Of a stretch of DNA of 64,000 nucleotides, positions 8,314 to 16,181 are shown piece after piece. The notes below the pieces were generated by a model. The model was not told where the DNA came from. It saw only the letters and a program-made list of their open reading frames with translations, and did not search any database. Numbering within the stretch: position 1 is the first letter of the stretch; each line of letters starts with the position of its first letter. Source of the stretch: Lachnospiraceae bacterium (GTDB taxonomy: Bacteria > Bacillota > Clostridia > Lachnospirales > Lachnospiraceae); the NCBI GenBank assembly GCA_017450485.1, contig JAFSTN010000014.1:1-64000 (forward strand), written 5' to 3'. Position numbers and translations under genes: made by a program.

Positions 8314-8725
8314 GAAGGAAAGAAAGCCTAAAGATCCTGTGATCATAGCACTGGATGTGACAATTGTCATACTCATGATCGCGATGATCTTTGTGGGGGA
8401 GAAGGCCGTAATATATAAGCTCGTGGTGGACAGTAACGCTTCTTTTGCTCAGGATGCGTCCATGATGTCCTTTGAACTGCAGCGCGGAGATTATGCCGGC
8501 CTCATACAGGATAAATATATGAATGAGTTTAACGGGAATACGAAGCCCGGCGCTTATAATTCTTTGGCGGATTATGTGGAAGCATCTTTTCTGTATAAGA
8601 TATACGATACCAAAGGGTATACGGACAGAGCGAATAAGCAGAAGAATGCCTGTGATGAGGCCCGCGCAAACATGAGCAAGCTCGGGGTCTTCGCCGATAA
8701 GATCGACAAAATGTTTGCCAAATGA
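8294..8725 (+). CDS. single-pass membrane protein, function unknown
   Basis: A 143-residue protein with a very basic N-terminus (VRNRKERKPKD), one membrane helix at ~residues 15-38 (IIALDVTIVILMIAMIFVG) and an outer domain of ~100 residues. It resembles the two upstream proteins but has no zinc ribbon. The start is GTG, at 8294 or possibly 8303, inside the end of the previous gene, so translation is probably coupled. The stop codon TGA at 8723-8725 is the first three bases of a REP-like repeat, so the natural C-terminus may have been trimmed by the repeat insertion. Confidence 0.65.
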   Translation: MSRVRNRKERKPKDPVIIALDVTIVILMIAMIFVGEKAVIYKLVVDSNASFAQDASMMSFELQRGDYAGLIQDKYMNEFNGNTKPGAYNSLADYVEASFLYKIYDTKGYTDRANKQKNACDEARANMSKLGVFADKIDKMFAK

Positions 8726-8751
8726 CCCCCGGGGACGGAGTCAGAGGGTCA
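8723..8751 (+). repeat. REP-like palindromic repeat, copy A
   Basis: A 29-bp element beginning TGACCCCCGGGGACGGAG and ending TCAGAGGGTCA; the outer hexamers TGACCC and GGGTCA are inverted repeats. It is identical base for base to copy B at 9842-9870 and differs at two positions from the reverse complement of copies C and D. It supplies the stop codon of the upstream gene. Read as protein it gives the nonsense peptide MTPGDGVRG. Confidence 0.9.
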
Positions 8752-8769
8752 TTTTTTGACGAGGAAAAG

Positions 8770-9291
8770 ATGGTAATAATTATAACAGGCGCATCCCATG
8801 TTGGAAAAACTGTTCTGGCACAACGGATGCTTGAAAAATACAAATATCCGTATTGTTCAATTGACCATTTGAAGATGGGGCTTATTCGCAGTGGCATAAC
8901 GACTCTCACACCGGAAGATGACGATGATCTGACAGATTATCTTTGGCCAATAGTTCGAGAGATGATAAAGACTGCTATTGAGAATAAGCAAAACCTTATT
9001 GTTGAGGGTTGTTATATTCCTTTTGATTGGAGAAACAGTTTTGATGAGCATTATCTTCAGTCGATAAGATTCATCTGTCTTGCAATGTCTGATGAATATA
9101 TAAGTTCGCATTTTGGAGAGATTAAATCACATGGTTCTGACATTGAAAGAAGACTCGATGATTCTTATTGTACAGATGAACAACTGAAACAAGACAATCA
9201 CCGGATTATAAATGGCTACAAGTCTTATGGAGAAAAGATTACTTTGATTACAGAAAGCTATGAGGATTCGATAAGAGGCTTTTTGGATTAA
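8770..9291 (+). CDS. P-loop NTPase, nucleotide or small-molecule kinase-like
   Basis: A 173-residue P-loop protein. The Walker A loop GASHVGKT lies at residues ~7-14 right after the first beta strand (VIIIT), followed by a helix and CSIDHLKMG, a position that often binds substrate in adenylate-kinase-like folds. LIVEGCYIPFDW could hold the second acidic strand. An Arg/Asp-rich lid (IERRLDD) follows. It looks like the AAA/zeta-toxin/shikimate-kinase group of small kinases, but the substrate is unknown. ATG 8770 is preceded by GAGGAAAAG, so the in-frame upstream part that runs through the REP-like repeat is not coding. The gene is clearly more AT-rich than its neighbours and lies between two identical direct repeats, suggesting recent acquisition. 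Confidence 0.7.
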   Translation: MVIIITGASHVGKTVLAQRMLEKYKYPYCSIDHLKMGLIRSGITTLTPEDDDDLTDYLWPIVREMIKTAIENKQNLIVEGCYIPFDWRNSFDEHYLQSIRFICLAMSDEYISSHFGEIKSHGSDIERRLDDSYCTDEQLKQDNHRIINGYKSYGEKITLITESYEDSIRGFLD

Positions 9292-9351
9292 CAGATTCAA
9301 GTTTGAACATATAGAGGCACTTTTGTAAAAAGGGACTTTTTTGATAACGTT

Positions 9352-9879
9352 ATGAAAGAACACATCGTACATCCGATACCGGCATTTTATGATAATGAGT
9401 CCCATATCCTCATATTGGGAAGCTTTCCGTCCGTTAAGTCCAGAGAGCAGATGTTTTTCTACGGTCATCCGCAGAACCGCTTCTGGAAGGTGGTCGCCGG
9501 AGTTTTCGAGGATGAGATGCCGGAGAGTATTCCGGATAAAAAAGCTTTTCTGACGAAGCATCATATCGCCCTGTGGGATGTTATAGGGTCGTGCGACATA
9601 AAAGGTTCTTCGGATGCAAGCATAGATAACGTGATCCCGAACGATCTGGGCAAAATCTTAGATTCGGCGGATATACGCGGGATCTTCGTTAACGGTAAAA
9701 CGGCAGAGAAGTATTACATTAAATACATCGAAAACAAAATACACAGGAAGGCAGTTTGCTTACCATCCACAAGTCCTGCAAACGCCGCCTGGAATCCTGA
9801 GAGGCTGATCGGTATCTGGAGCAAAGAGATCAGGAAATGTATGACCCCCGGGGACGGAGTCAGAGGGTCAAAACAATGA
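9352..9879 (+). CDS. DNA-deoxyinosine glycosylase (UDG superfamily)
   Basis: A 175-residue member of the uracil-DNA glycosylase superfamily, of the hypoxanthine/deoxyinosine glycosylase (family 6) type. Visible motifs: ILILGSFPSVKSRE (active-site loop), YGHPQNRFWKV, ALWDVIGSCDIKGSSDASI, IFVNGKTAEKYY and the C-terminal STSPANAAW minor-groove loop. It would remove deaminated adenine or similar bases from DNA. No strong ribosome binding site precedes ATG 9352. The last ~12 residues (MTPGDGVRGS...) are encoded by REP-like repeat copy B, so the native C-terminus was replaced or extended. The stop overlaps the next start as ATGA at 9876. Confidence 0.85.
   Translation: MKEHIVHPIPAFYDNESHILILGSFPSVKSREQMFFYGHPQNRFWKVVAGVFEDEMPESIPDKKAFLTKHHIALWDVIGSCDIKGSSDASIDNVIPNDLGKILDSADIRGIFVNGKTAEKYYIKYIENKIHRKAVCLPSTSPANAAWNPERLIGIWSKEIRKCMTPGDGVRGSKQ
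9842..9870 (+). repeat. REP-like palindromic repeat, copy B
   Basis: Identical in all 29 positions to copy A and in the same orientation. It encodes the C-terminal tail of the deoxyinosine glycosylase, and its AGAGGG segment lies 8-9 bases before the ATG at 9876, where it can serve as the ribosome binding site of the isomerase gene. Confidence 0.9.
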
Positions 9880-10700
9880 TACAGTTTGGTATGCCAACCC
9901 TTATCGAAAACAGCACACTTGAAGATAATATAGCTCTCTGCCAAAGTCTGGGGCTTAAATTCATAGAACTTAACATGAATTTCCCTGAGTATCAGGTGGA
10001 TAAGCTGGAACAGATTGAACGCTTGACAGAGGCGGCCGGCGCAGCAGGCATATTTTATACGATCCATCTCGATGAGAATCTGAACATTGCGGACTTTAAC
10101 CCGCTGGTTTCTGATGCGTATCTGGAGACAGTGAGGCGTACGATCGATGTTGCCCGCCGACTGATTCCCTTACGCGACCGGTATGGCGACAGCACACAGC
10201 CGCTTACCGTTAATATGCATATGCATCACGGGATCTATATCACTCTTCCCGATCGTAAGGTGCAGATGTATGACCGCGACTTTGAGACCTATATGAGTTC
10301 GTTTGAGGCCTTCCGCGCCAAGAGCGAGGAATGGGTCGGAGACAGCGATATAGTGATTGTCATTGAGAATACGGACGGATTCAGAGACTATGAGAAAAAG
10401 GCGATAGAATACTTGCTGGAGAGCCCGAAATTCGGACTCACCTGGGATATCGGACATTCCAGGGCGGTGGGCGAAAAGGATGTTCCTTTTATCATGGAAC
10501 ACAGTGACCGCCTGATGCATTTTCACATCCATGACGGCTCGGAGATCCCTCCGAAGAATCACCTGGCGCTGGGTGACGGAGAGATCGATCTTGCGGACAG
10601 ACTGAGTCTTGCGGAAAGCAGAAATGCCAGATGTGTCCTGGAAACAAAAACTGTGGAGGCGCTGAGGAAGTCGGTTGAGTGGCTTCATATCCATGGTTGA
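9876..10700 (+). CDS. sugar phosphate isomerase/epimerase-like TIM-barrel protein
   Basis: A 274-residue AP-endonuclease-2/xylose-isomerase-like TIM barrel. Characteristic segments: FGMPTLIENSTLEDN, CQSLGLKFIELNMNFPEY (first metal-site Glu region), YTIHLDENLNIAD, VNMHMHHGIY, VIENTDGF with metal-ligand Glu, FGLTWDIGHS with Asp and His, MHFHIHDGS and the final CVLETKT Glu. The pattern of Glu/Asp/His metal ligands is intact, so it is probably an active divalent-metal isomerase, epimerase or endonuclease; substrate unknown. ATG 9876 overlaps the previous stop and uses a ribosome binding site donated by the repeat; the in-frame upstream codons are repeat sequence. Confidence 0.85.
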   Translation: MIQFGMPTLIENSTLEDNIALCQSLGLKFIELNMNFPEYQVDKLEQIERLTEAAGAAGIFYTIHLDENLNIADFNPLVSDAYLETVRRTIDVARRLIPLRDRYGDSTQPLTVNMHMHHGIYITLPDRKVQMYDRDFETYMSSFEAFRAKSEEWVGDSDIVIVIENTDGFRDYEKKAIEYLLESPKFGLTWDIGHSRAVGEKDVPFIMEHSDRLMHFHIHDGSEIPPKNHLALGDGEIDLADRLSLAESRNARCVLETKTVEALRKSVEWLHIHG

Positions 10701-10862
10701 CATTATCCGACTCCGCTGATATACTTTGCCCAGTTACAAATCTTATAGAAAGTGAGGTTATCATTGATGCGTGCAGTAACAATTGAGATTGTAAGTGAAT
10801 ATGGTATGGTGACCTCGGTTTCTGCTCTTTGATCCATATAGGATAAATATTTTGCATCATGG

Positions 10863-10892
10863 ACCGTGGCATTTTCGTCACGGTTTTCTTTT
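10863..10892 (+). terminator. intrinsic terminator
   Basis: ACCGTG at 10863-10868 and CACGGT at 10879-10884 form a 6-bp stem around a 10-base loop, followed by TTTCTTTT. It would end transcription of the 6.7-10.7 kb genes. The 160 bases before it (10704-10862) hold only a 21-codon open frame at 10767 with no recognisable homology. Confidence 0.65.
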
Positions 10893-10979
10893 GCCCGTTC
10901 CGGCAGATTTCGTTGATAAAGGTCTCCATACTATACAGACAGTCGTTTTTTTTGCATTTACGTTTCAACATCAAGGAGA

Positions 10980-11097
10980 CAGAGAAAATGAGGTCTTAAC
11001 ATTTGGACCGCTTGCGGTGGAGCCGACATGCTTTGGTCTGTGGATCGGATCGCTGCTTCTGAAGGAAACACTCACGCTTGCCCAAGAAGCCGGATAC
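10980..11097 (+). pseudogene. GNAT acetyltransferase, central remnant
   Basis: About 38 codons encode VLTFGPLAVEP ... IGSLLLKETLTLAQEAGY, which is the beta4-alpha3 acetyl-CoA-binding core of a GNAT acetyltransferase. Neither the N-terminal nor the C-terminal part is present. The segment runs into the RsgA remnant at about 11093, so it is a deletion-joined fragment. Confidence 0.55.
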
Positions 11098-11386
11098 TCC
11101 AGGCATGCGCGAGGTCGGCATGGCTAACGTGCAGGAAGGAATAGATGAGACATTCGCGGATATCGTGGAACTGGAGAGTATGTGCAGATTCAGCGATTGC
11201 AGGCACGAGACCGAGCCCGGATGTGCGATCAAAGCGGCTATCGCCGGCGGCGAACTCTCAGCTGAGAGATACGAGCTGTATAAGAATCTGGGCAAAGAGA
11301 ATACACGCAATTACGCTCTGAAAAAGCAGGTTTCCAAGTGGGCAAAAGCCTATAAAAAGAACAGCAAGAGGAGTATGTGGGATTAG
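11093..11386 (+). pseudogene. rsgA: RsgA (ribosome-biogenesis GTPase) C-terminal remnant
   Basis: The sequence encodes DTPGMREVGMANVQEGI and then the zinc-binding tail CRFSDCRHETEPGC, followed by the basic C-terminus ending SMWD. These are the G3-to-C-terminus portion of RsgA/YloQ-type circularly permuted GTPases. About two thirds of the protein (OB fold, G4, G5 and G1 motifs) is missing, replaced by the GNAT fragment. An ATG at 11078 would allow a 102-residue product, but it could not be a functional GTPase. A full-length rsgA elsewhere in the genome is likely. Confidence 0.75.
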
Positions 11387-11411
11387 CATTAATAACGGAA
11401 GGAGCAAACGG

Positions 11412-11873
11412 ATGACCAAAGACTTGAATTATACATATGTGACTTTAAAAGAAAGGCCGGAATTGAAGGATGCTGCGGCTGACTGGTTCCACGGTAAGTG
11501 GGGCGTGCCCAGAGAGGCATATTACGAATGCATGACGGACTATCTTGATGACAATACGGAGAACGGATGGTATCTGTGTCTGCTCGGGAACACGATAGTC
11601 GGAGGTCTCGGGGTGATAGATAATGATTTCCATGACAGAAAAGACCTTAGCCCCAACGTATGCGCGGTATATACGGAAGAGGATCACAGGAAGAAAGGGA
11701 TTGCCGGCAGACTGCTTGATCTGGCAGTCGATGACATGAAGAAAAAAGGAATATCGCCGATATATCTTGTGACAGATCATAACGGATTTTATGAGAGATA
11801 CGGCTGGGAGTTCTTCTGCATGGTACAGGGCGACGATGAGCCCGGGCAGACGAGATTGTATATCCACAGATAG
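11412..11873 (+). CDS. GNAT family N-acetyltransferase
   Basis: A 153-residue GNAT protein with a complete fold: N-terminal ADWFHGKWGVPREAYYECM, beta4 NVCAVYTEEDHRKKGIAGRLL, which holds the acetyl-CoA pyrophosphate loop (R/Q-x-x-G-x-A/G type, RKKGIAG), and GFYERYGWEFF near the end. Relatives acetylate small amines or protein N-termini; substrate unknown. ATG 11412 has an excellent GGAAGGAG ribosome binding site. The gene ends about 20 bp before a cluster of REP-like repeats. It stands after two remnants and is intact. Confidence 0.88.
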   Translation: MTKDLNYTYVTLKERPELKDAAADWFHGKWGVPREAYYECMTDYLDDNTENGWYLCLLGNTIVGGLGVIDNDFHDRKDLSPNVCAVYTEEDHRKKGIAGRLLDLAVDDMKKKGISPIYLVTDHNGFYERYGWEFFCMVQGDDEPGQTRLYIHR

Positions 11874-11891
11874 AAAGCCGGTAATGCACCT

Positions 11892-11935
11892 TGCCCCCGG
11901 GGACGATGACCCCCTGACTCCGTCCCCGGGTGTCA
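11892..11935 (-). repeat. REP-like repeat, copy C with a partial copy
   Basis: Full copy at 11907-11935 in the opposite orientation to A and B; ends are TGACCC and GTGTCA. It is directly preceded by a partial inverted copy TGCCCCCGGGGACG at 11892-11905, so the two could fold into a long hairpin of complementary G/C runs just after the GNAT gene. Confidence 0.85.
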
Positions 11936-11947
11936 ACCGAAGAAAAA

Positions 11948-11976
11948 TGACCCCCTGACTCCGTCCCCGGGTGTCA
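11948..11976 (-). repeat. REP-like repeat, copy D
   Basis: Identical to the full copy C over 29 bases and in tandem with it, 12 bp apart. It differs at two positions from the reverse complement of copies A and B. Its outer bases GTGTCA lie where the -35 of the next promoter would be. Confidence 0.88.
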
Positions 11977-11999
11977 AAAGGGGGAAAATGAGCTATAAT
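11971..11999 (+). promoter_or_regulatory. possible promoter of the lipoprotein-GGDEF operon
   Basis: A perfect TATAAT at 11994-11999 is preceded at 17 bp by GTGTCA (11971-11976), which matches 4 of 6 -35 bases and is the end of repeat copy D. The lipoprotein start is 68 bp downstream. Confidence 0.4.
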
Positions 12000-12067
12000 A
12001 GAAATGTTATCCGATTTATGAAACCGGAGAGGCAGATTATGATCACTGATGAACAGGAGATGGTTTG

Positions 12068-13201
12068 ATGCGGATTATTTCAAAGAAGGCAGGTGTCCTG
12101 GCAGCCACTCTGGCAACGGTGCTTGTTTTCTCTTCTTGTGCAGGCGTCCCCGCTGCAGGGGAGCACAGCGAAAATACATCCACAACCGAAATCGAATCAA
12201 CCGATTCGGGCTCGTCTGATAAAGGTGTTGCTGCAAGATCATCCGAGTCTGTAGACAGTGCGGTGGATTTCGAACACGAACTGGATGAGTACGAGCCGCA
12301 CAAAGATCATTACAATTTCTACTTCACTTATAAGACCGTTCACCCCTGGTGGGATGCTGTGGCTCTGGGGATGGAAGAAGCCCAGAGACAGTTTCTGGAT
12401 AAGGGAATAACGATCACATACGAATATATGGCTCCCGAAGGAGCTTCCGCTGAGGATCAGACGGAGCGTCTCCTTGCGGCGGCGCAGAAAGACTATGATG
12501 TCATCGGCGTTGATGTGGCGGATGAGGAAGTGATTTCTCCGGTTCTGGATGAGCTGATCGATGAGGGAACCAAAGTCATGACCTTCTCCAGCTCTGATGC
12601 ATCCGAGGACTGCAAAAGGATCGCTTACGTGGGTAATACTCATAACTATCAGGACGGTGTGGATCTGACGGAGGCCTTGTGCAAAAAACTTGACTACAAG
12701 GGAAAGGTTGCGATCCTTGTGGGCAGCGTGGGTGCCCCCTGTCATGAAGACCGTGCAAGAGGAGCCAAGGATACGATCGCTCAATACGCCGACATGGAGA
12801 TCGTAGCTGTCGAATATGATATGGATTCCGTTGATCTGGCTTATGATCTGACACTGAAGATACTGGAGGATAATCCGGATCTGGATGGGATCGTCTGCTG
12901 TAACATGAGTAATCCCGTAGGTGCCGCGAGGGCCATCACGGAAAAGGAAAGCGACGCGGTCATCGTAGGCATGGATCATGACGAAGAAGCACTCAAATAT
13001 TTACATGACGGGGTAATATATTGTCTCGGTGTGCAGGATTGTTATTCGATAGGCTATGACACCATACAGGTTGCGGTCAAGATCGCGGACGGCAACGTGC
13101 CCGGTGCCCTCTTCCCCGAGAAAACCGATGAGATTACGACGGTGATCTATCAGGAGGACGCAGCTCTGATGCTTGAACTGCTGTATGGTGATATCTTATG
13201 A
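12068..13201 (+). CDS. sugar-binding periplasmic-type lipoprotein (Peripla_BP_4)
   Basis: A 377-residue substrate-binding lipoprotein. The signal peptide ends in the lipobox VFSSC (lipidated Cys ~residue 22), followed by a Ser/Thr/Asp-rich linker and a two-lobed LacI/RbsB-type binding domain (YFTYKTVHPWWDAVALGMEEA, YDVIGVDVADEEVISPVLDE, VAILVGSVGAPCHEDRARG, DAVIVGMDHDEEAL). Normally such proteins deliver sugars to an ABC importer, but no importer genes are present; the stop overlaps the start of a diguanylate cyclase (ATGA). It may instead present a ligand to that cyclase's outer domain. ATG 12068 has AGGAGAT at good spacing; a TTG one codon earlier is less likely. A 9-codon open frame at 12040 ends in the same spot and may be a leader. 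Confidence 0.88.
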   Translation: MRIISKKAGVLAATLATVLVFSSCAGVPAAGEHSENTSTTEIESTDSGSSDKGVAARSSESVDSAVDFEHELDEYEPHKDHYNFYFTYKTVHPWWDAVALGMEEAQRQFLDKGITITYEYMAPEGASAEDQTERLLAAAQKDYDVIGVDVADEEVISPVLDELIDEGTKVMTFSSSDASEDCKRIAYVGNTHNYQDGVDLTEALCKKLDYKGKVAILVGSVGAPCHEDRARGAKDTIAQYADMEIVAVEYDMDSVDLAYDLTLKILEDNPDLDGIVCCNMSNPVGAARAITEKESDAVIVGMDHDEEALKYLHDGVIYCLGVQDCYSIGYDTIQVAVKIADGNVPGALFPEKTDEITTVIYQEDAALMLELLYGDIL

Positions 13202-14697
13202 AGCGGAAGAAACAGATAACGAATAAAACGATCGTCATGACAGCCGTCATAGGCAGCCTGATCGTTATGGGAACGATGATCACCAATATGCTGTGGACAT
13301 CCAGACAGACCGCCATGGCTACGAGTGAAGCGGTTGGCGCTGTCAGCACATTCTATCTTGAAGCGATGGCCGACAGGCGGGCCAAGACCATCACGAATCT
13401 TATCAACAGTAATTTTGATCATATGCAGAAAGCCGTAGATTTTATCGCCGGTGAAGATATCGATTCCCAGGAAGAATTGCGAGACTGTCTGGGAGAGATC
13501 AAGTCGCTGCTGGGTCTTAACCGTTTCGCTCTGGTTGATGAAGACAACGTCGTTTATACGCAGTACACAACATATACAGGCGGAAGCCGACATACCTTCC
13601 TTACGGATGCGGCGTTAAATTCCCGGATCATTACTACGGTATCTCTTTACGGTTCCTCCAAACAGCTCTGTCTTGCCATACCTACTCCGGATCTGGTGAT
13701 AATGGGGAAGAATTTTAAAGCCTGTTTTGTCCAGGTGGATATCAGAGAGATCGTTGAACTGCTGGCATTTGATGATCGGGGCAGGACTCATTTTGCACTT
13801 TATGCCAAAAACGGAGGAAATCTGTCCGGTACCAGACTTGGACCGGTCATTCAGGATGACAACCTGTTTGAGTCGTTAAAGGGTGTAATTCCCGATGATG
13901 TTTGGGAAGACAACTACAGGAATTTCGAACTCGAGAAAAACGGAAGCCTGGCTTTAGAACTTGAAGGCGCCGAAGAAAGCCTGTGTTATGTTCCCATCCG
14001 CGGGACAGGCTGGGAGATGGCAGTCCTCATCCGTGACAGTGTCATACAGGATCAGATCCGCAACGTAAGTGAGAGAAGTCTTAAAACCACCAGGATACAG
14101 ATCATCTTTACCCTTGTGACAGTCCTGATACTTGCGACGATCCTGCTGTATCAGCTGGGAGCGATTTCGAGAGCCAAGCTTGAGGAAGAAAAAGAAACCA
14201 GCAGATCGTTCCGGGATATGGCAAATACGGATTCAATGACCGGTGTCAGGAACAAGCATGCCTATACGGAAGCCGAAAAGATCATTAACGAACAGATCGG
14301 TTCGGGAGAGCTTCGGAATCTGGCTGTCGTGGTCGGCGATATCAATGGGTTAAAGCATGTCAATGATACCCTGGGACACGCGGCGGGCGATCAGCTGATA
14401 AGGGATGCATGTACTCTGATCTGTGAGTATTTCAAGCACGGAGCGGTCTACAGGATAGGCGGCGATGAATTCGTCGTGCTCCTTGAGGGGACAGGTTACG
14501 ATTCGATGCTCGAGACGATCAGAGCTTTGAACCGAAAGGTTGAAGACAATATAAAAGAGGACGCGGTCGTCGTCTCGATCGGATATGCGTCTTTGAACCC
14601 GGATGACAGGCAGCTTCGGGATGTTTTTGAAAGAGCCGATCAGATGATGTATGAACGCAAGAAAGAGCTGAAGGCTATGGGGGCACAGACCAGGTGA
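13198..14697 (+). CDS. membrane diguanylate cyclase with extracytoplasmic sensor
   Basis: A 499-residue protein: N-terminal membrane helix (~16-35), a 250-residue outer sensor domain of Cache-like character, a second helix (~300-322), then a GGDEF domain (~335-495). Active-site features are DINGLKHVND and the intact signature RIGGDEF (Gly421-Phe425). No RxxD inhibitory site is seen in the expected position five residues before GGDEF. It should make cyclic di-GMP in response to an outside signal, plausibly the ligand-loaded lipoprotein encoded immediately upstream with a 4-bp overlap. The stop overlaps the next gene's GTG start. Confidence 0.9.
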   Translation: MKRKKQITNKTIVMTAVIGSLIVMGTMITNMLWTSRQTAMATSEAVGAVSTFYLEAMADRRAKTITNLINSNFDHMQKAVDFIAGEDIDSQEELRDCLGEIKSLLGLNRFALVDEDNVVYTQYTTYTGGSRHTFLTDAALNSRIITTVSLYGSSKQLCLAIPTPDLVIMGKNFKACFVQVDIREIVELLAFDDRGRTHFALYAKNGGNLSGTRLGPVIQDDNLFESLKGVIPDDVWEDNYRNFELEKNGSLALELEGAEESLCYVPIRGTGWEMAVLIRDSVIQDQIRNVSERSLKTTRIQIIFTLVTVLILATILLYQLGAISRAKLEEEKETSRSFRDMANTDSMTGVRNKHAYTEAEKIINEQIGSGELRNLAVVVGDINGLKHVNDTLGHAAGDQLIRDACTLICEYFKHGAVYRIGGDEFVVLLEGTGYDSMLETIRALNRKVEDNIKEDAVVVSIGYASLNPDDRQLRDVFERADQMMYERKKELKAMGAQTR

Positions 14698-16181
14698 GTA
14701 TAATACCGTTGGTGGTTGACGATTACATAATGGTTGCGGAATTACTCGGATTATGGGTAATGCTGAGATCCAATGTTCATCTGGACAAAAAGACGATCAA
14801 AATCACCCGGATCGTCATCATACTGATCTTCGTTGAAGCCGTGTGCTGGGCTGTGGAAAGATATACCAGGGAGATCGGTTATCTGACATGGACCAGGATC
14901 ATTCTTACTCCTACGATATATCTGCTTCACCCTATCATCATGATGGGCATCATTGATATGGCGGAGTTTGTGAAGAAAAACAGAGTACTGTTTTATCTTC
15001 CGCTCATTATCAGCGCTCCGCTTCTCTATACTTCGCAGTGGACGCATCTGTTTTACTGGTTTGATGAGAATAACCTGTATATCGCGGCGGACAGCATCCT
15101 GCAGTATTATCCCTATCTGCTCTTCATGTTTTATGTTGTTCTTTTCGTTGTGGCCTTTACGATCCGGTATGCCCGCTATGGAACTTCCGAGAGAAGAGGT
15201 ATTCTTATCAGCATCATCGCTGCCACGATCGGGGTTGTCCTGCACCTTGTTTTTGATATCTACGCGGATTATGCTACTCTTTTTGCTTCCCTTCTGCTCA
15301 TATACTATCTGTCGTTGTCCATACTCACAGCCAAGGAGGATACCCTCACCAAGCTTCTGAACCGTCAGTGTTATTATGCCGATTCGGAGAAACGCAGGGA
15401 TATTATCACGGCGGTAGTGTCCGTGGATATGAATGACTTAAAGAAGATCAACGACAATCAGGGACATGATGCCGGGGATACCGCGCTCAGGACCGTAGCC
15501 GAATGCCTGGGCAAAAGCAGGACCAAAGGCAAAAGGATCTACCGCATCGGCGGAGATGAGTTTGCAATCTTCTATCTGAACAAAACGGAAGACGATGTCA
15601 AAAATGATATTGAGGCCATGCGCGAGAATCTTGCCAAAACTCCGTATGTATGTGCCTTCGGATATCACATGGTAGATAAGGATAATCCCGACATCCACAA
15701 GACCATGGTACTGGCCGACCATGAAATGTATTCGAACAAGGCAAAGCTCAAGGATACCAGCGAGCGCCGTATAGCAGCTCATAGGGAAGCAACCATCCGT
15801 GTCATGCATGAAGCCCTCGGCTCGGGTATGTGGGGCATGGAGTTTGATGAAGCGGGTAATATGACATCCGTGGAGTGGAGCCCCGAATTCAGGAAGATGA
15901 TCGGTTACACGGATGAAAATGACTTTCCCAATAAGCTGGAATCCTGGTCCGACCTGCTGCATCCCGATGACAGATCTGCGGTTCTGAAAGAGTATAATGA
16001 TACCATCGCCGATTATTCCGGTCAGAAGAATTATGATGTCGAATACCGGCTTAAAATCAAAAGCGGAGAGTGGCGCTGGTTCCATGCTATAGGAAGACTT
16101 CTGCGCCGTGATGACGGCTCGCCCCTGTCATATGTCGGCATGTTTGTAGACATCACGGACAGAAAAGCGGCGGGACTATGA
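14694..16181 (+). CDS. multi-spanning diguanylate cyclase with C-terminal PAS
   Basis: A 495-residue protein starting with GTG inside the previous stop (GTGA). Seven or so membrane helices fill residues ~10-210, resembling a 7TM histidine-kinase-type receptor module. A GGDEF domain follows (~215-360: VSVDMNDLKKINDNQGHDAG, RIGGDEF at Gly286-Phe290), with its signature intact but without an RxxD I-site. The C-terminus (~370-490) is a PAS domain of the PAS_3 type (GMWGMEFDEAGNMTSVEWS, WRWFHAIGRL, VGMFVDITDRK). PAS placed after GGDEF is less common than the reverse. Likely a second c-di-GMP synthase of the same operon. Confidence 0.88.
   Translation: MSIIPLVVDDYIMVAELLGLWVMLRSNVHLDKKTIKITRIVIILIFVEAVCWAVERYTREIGYLTWTRIILTPTIYLLHPIIMMGIIDMAEFVKKNRVLFYLPLIISAPLLYTSQWTHLFYWFDENNLYIAADSILQYYPYLLFMFYVVLFVVAFTIRYARYGTSERRGILISIIAATIGVVLHLVFDIYADYATLFASLLLIYYLSLSILTAKEDTLTKLLNRQCYYADSEKRRDIITAVVSVDMNDLKKINDNQGHDAGDTALRTVAECLGKSRTKGKRIYRIGGDEFAIFYLNKTEDDVKNDIEAMRENLAKTPYVCAFGYHMVDKDNPDIHKTMVLADHEMYSNKAKLKDTSERRIAAHREATIRVMHEALGSGMWGMEFDEAGNMTSVEWSPEFRKMIGYTDENDFPNKLESWSDLLHPDDRSAVLKEYNDTIADYSGQKNYDVEYRLKIKSGEWRWFHAIGRLLRRDDGSPLSYVGMFVDITDRKAAGL

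Noticed and set aside
8722-8769. N-terminal extension MTPGDGVRG of the P-loop kinase
   Set aside because: These codons are the REP-like repeat; the GAGGAAAAG site and family-like start point to ATG 8770.
10767-10832. 21-codon open frame as a leader peptide or gene
   Set aside because: It has only a weak GTGAGG site, no homology, and ends before an unrelated terminator; too little to call.
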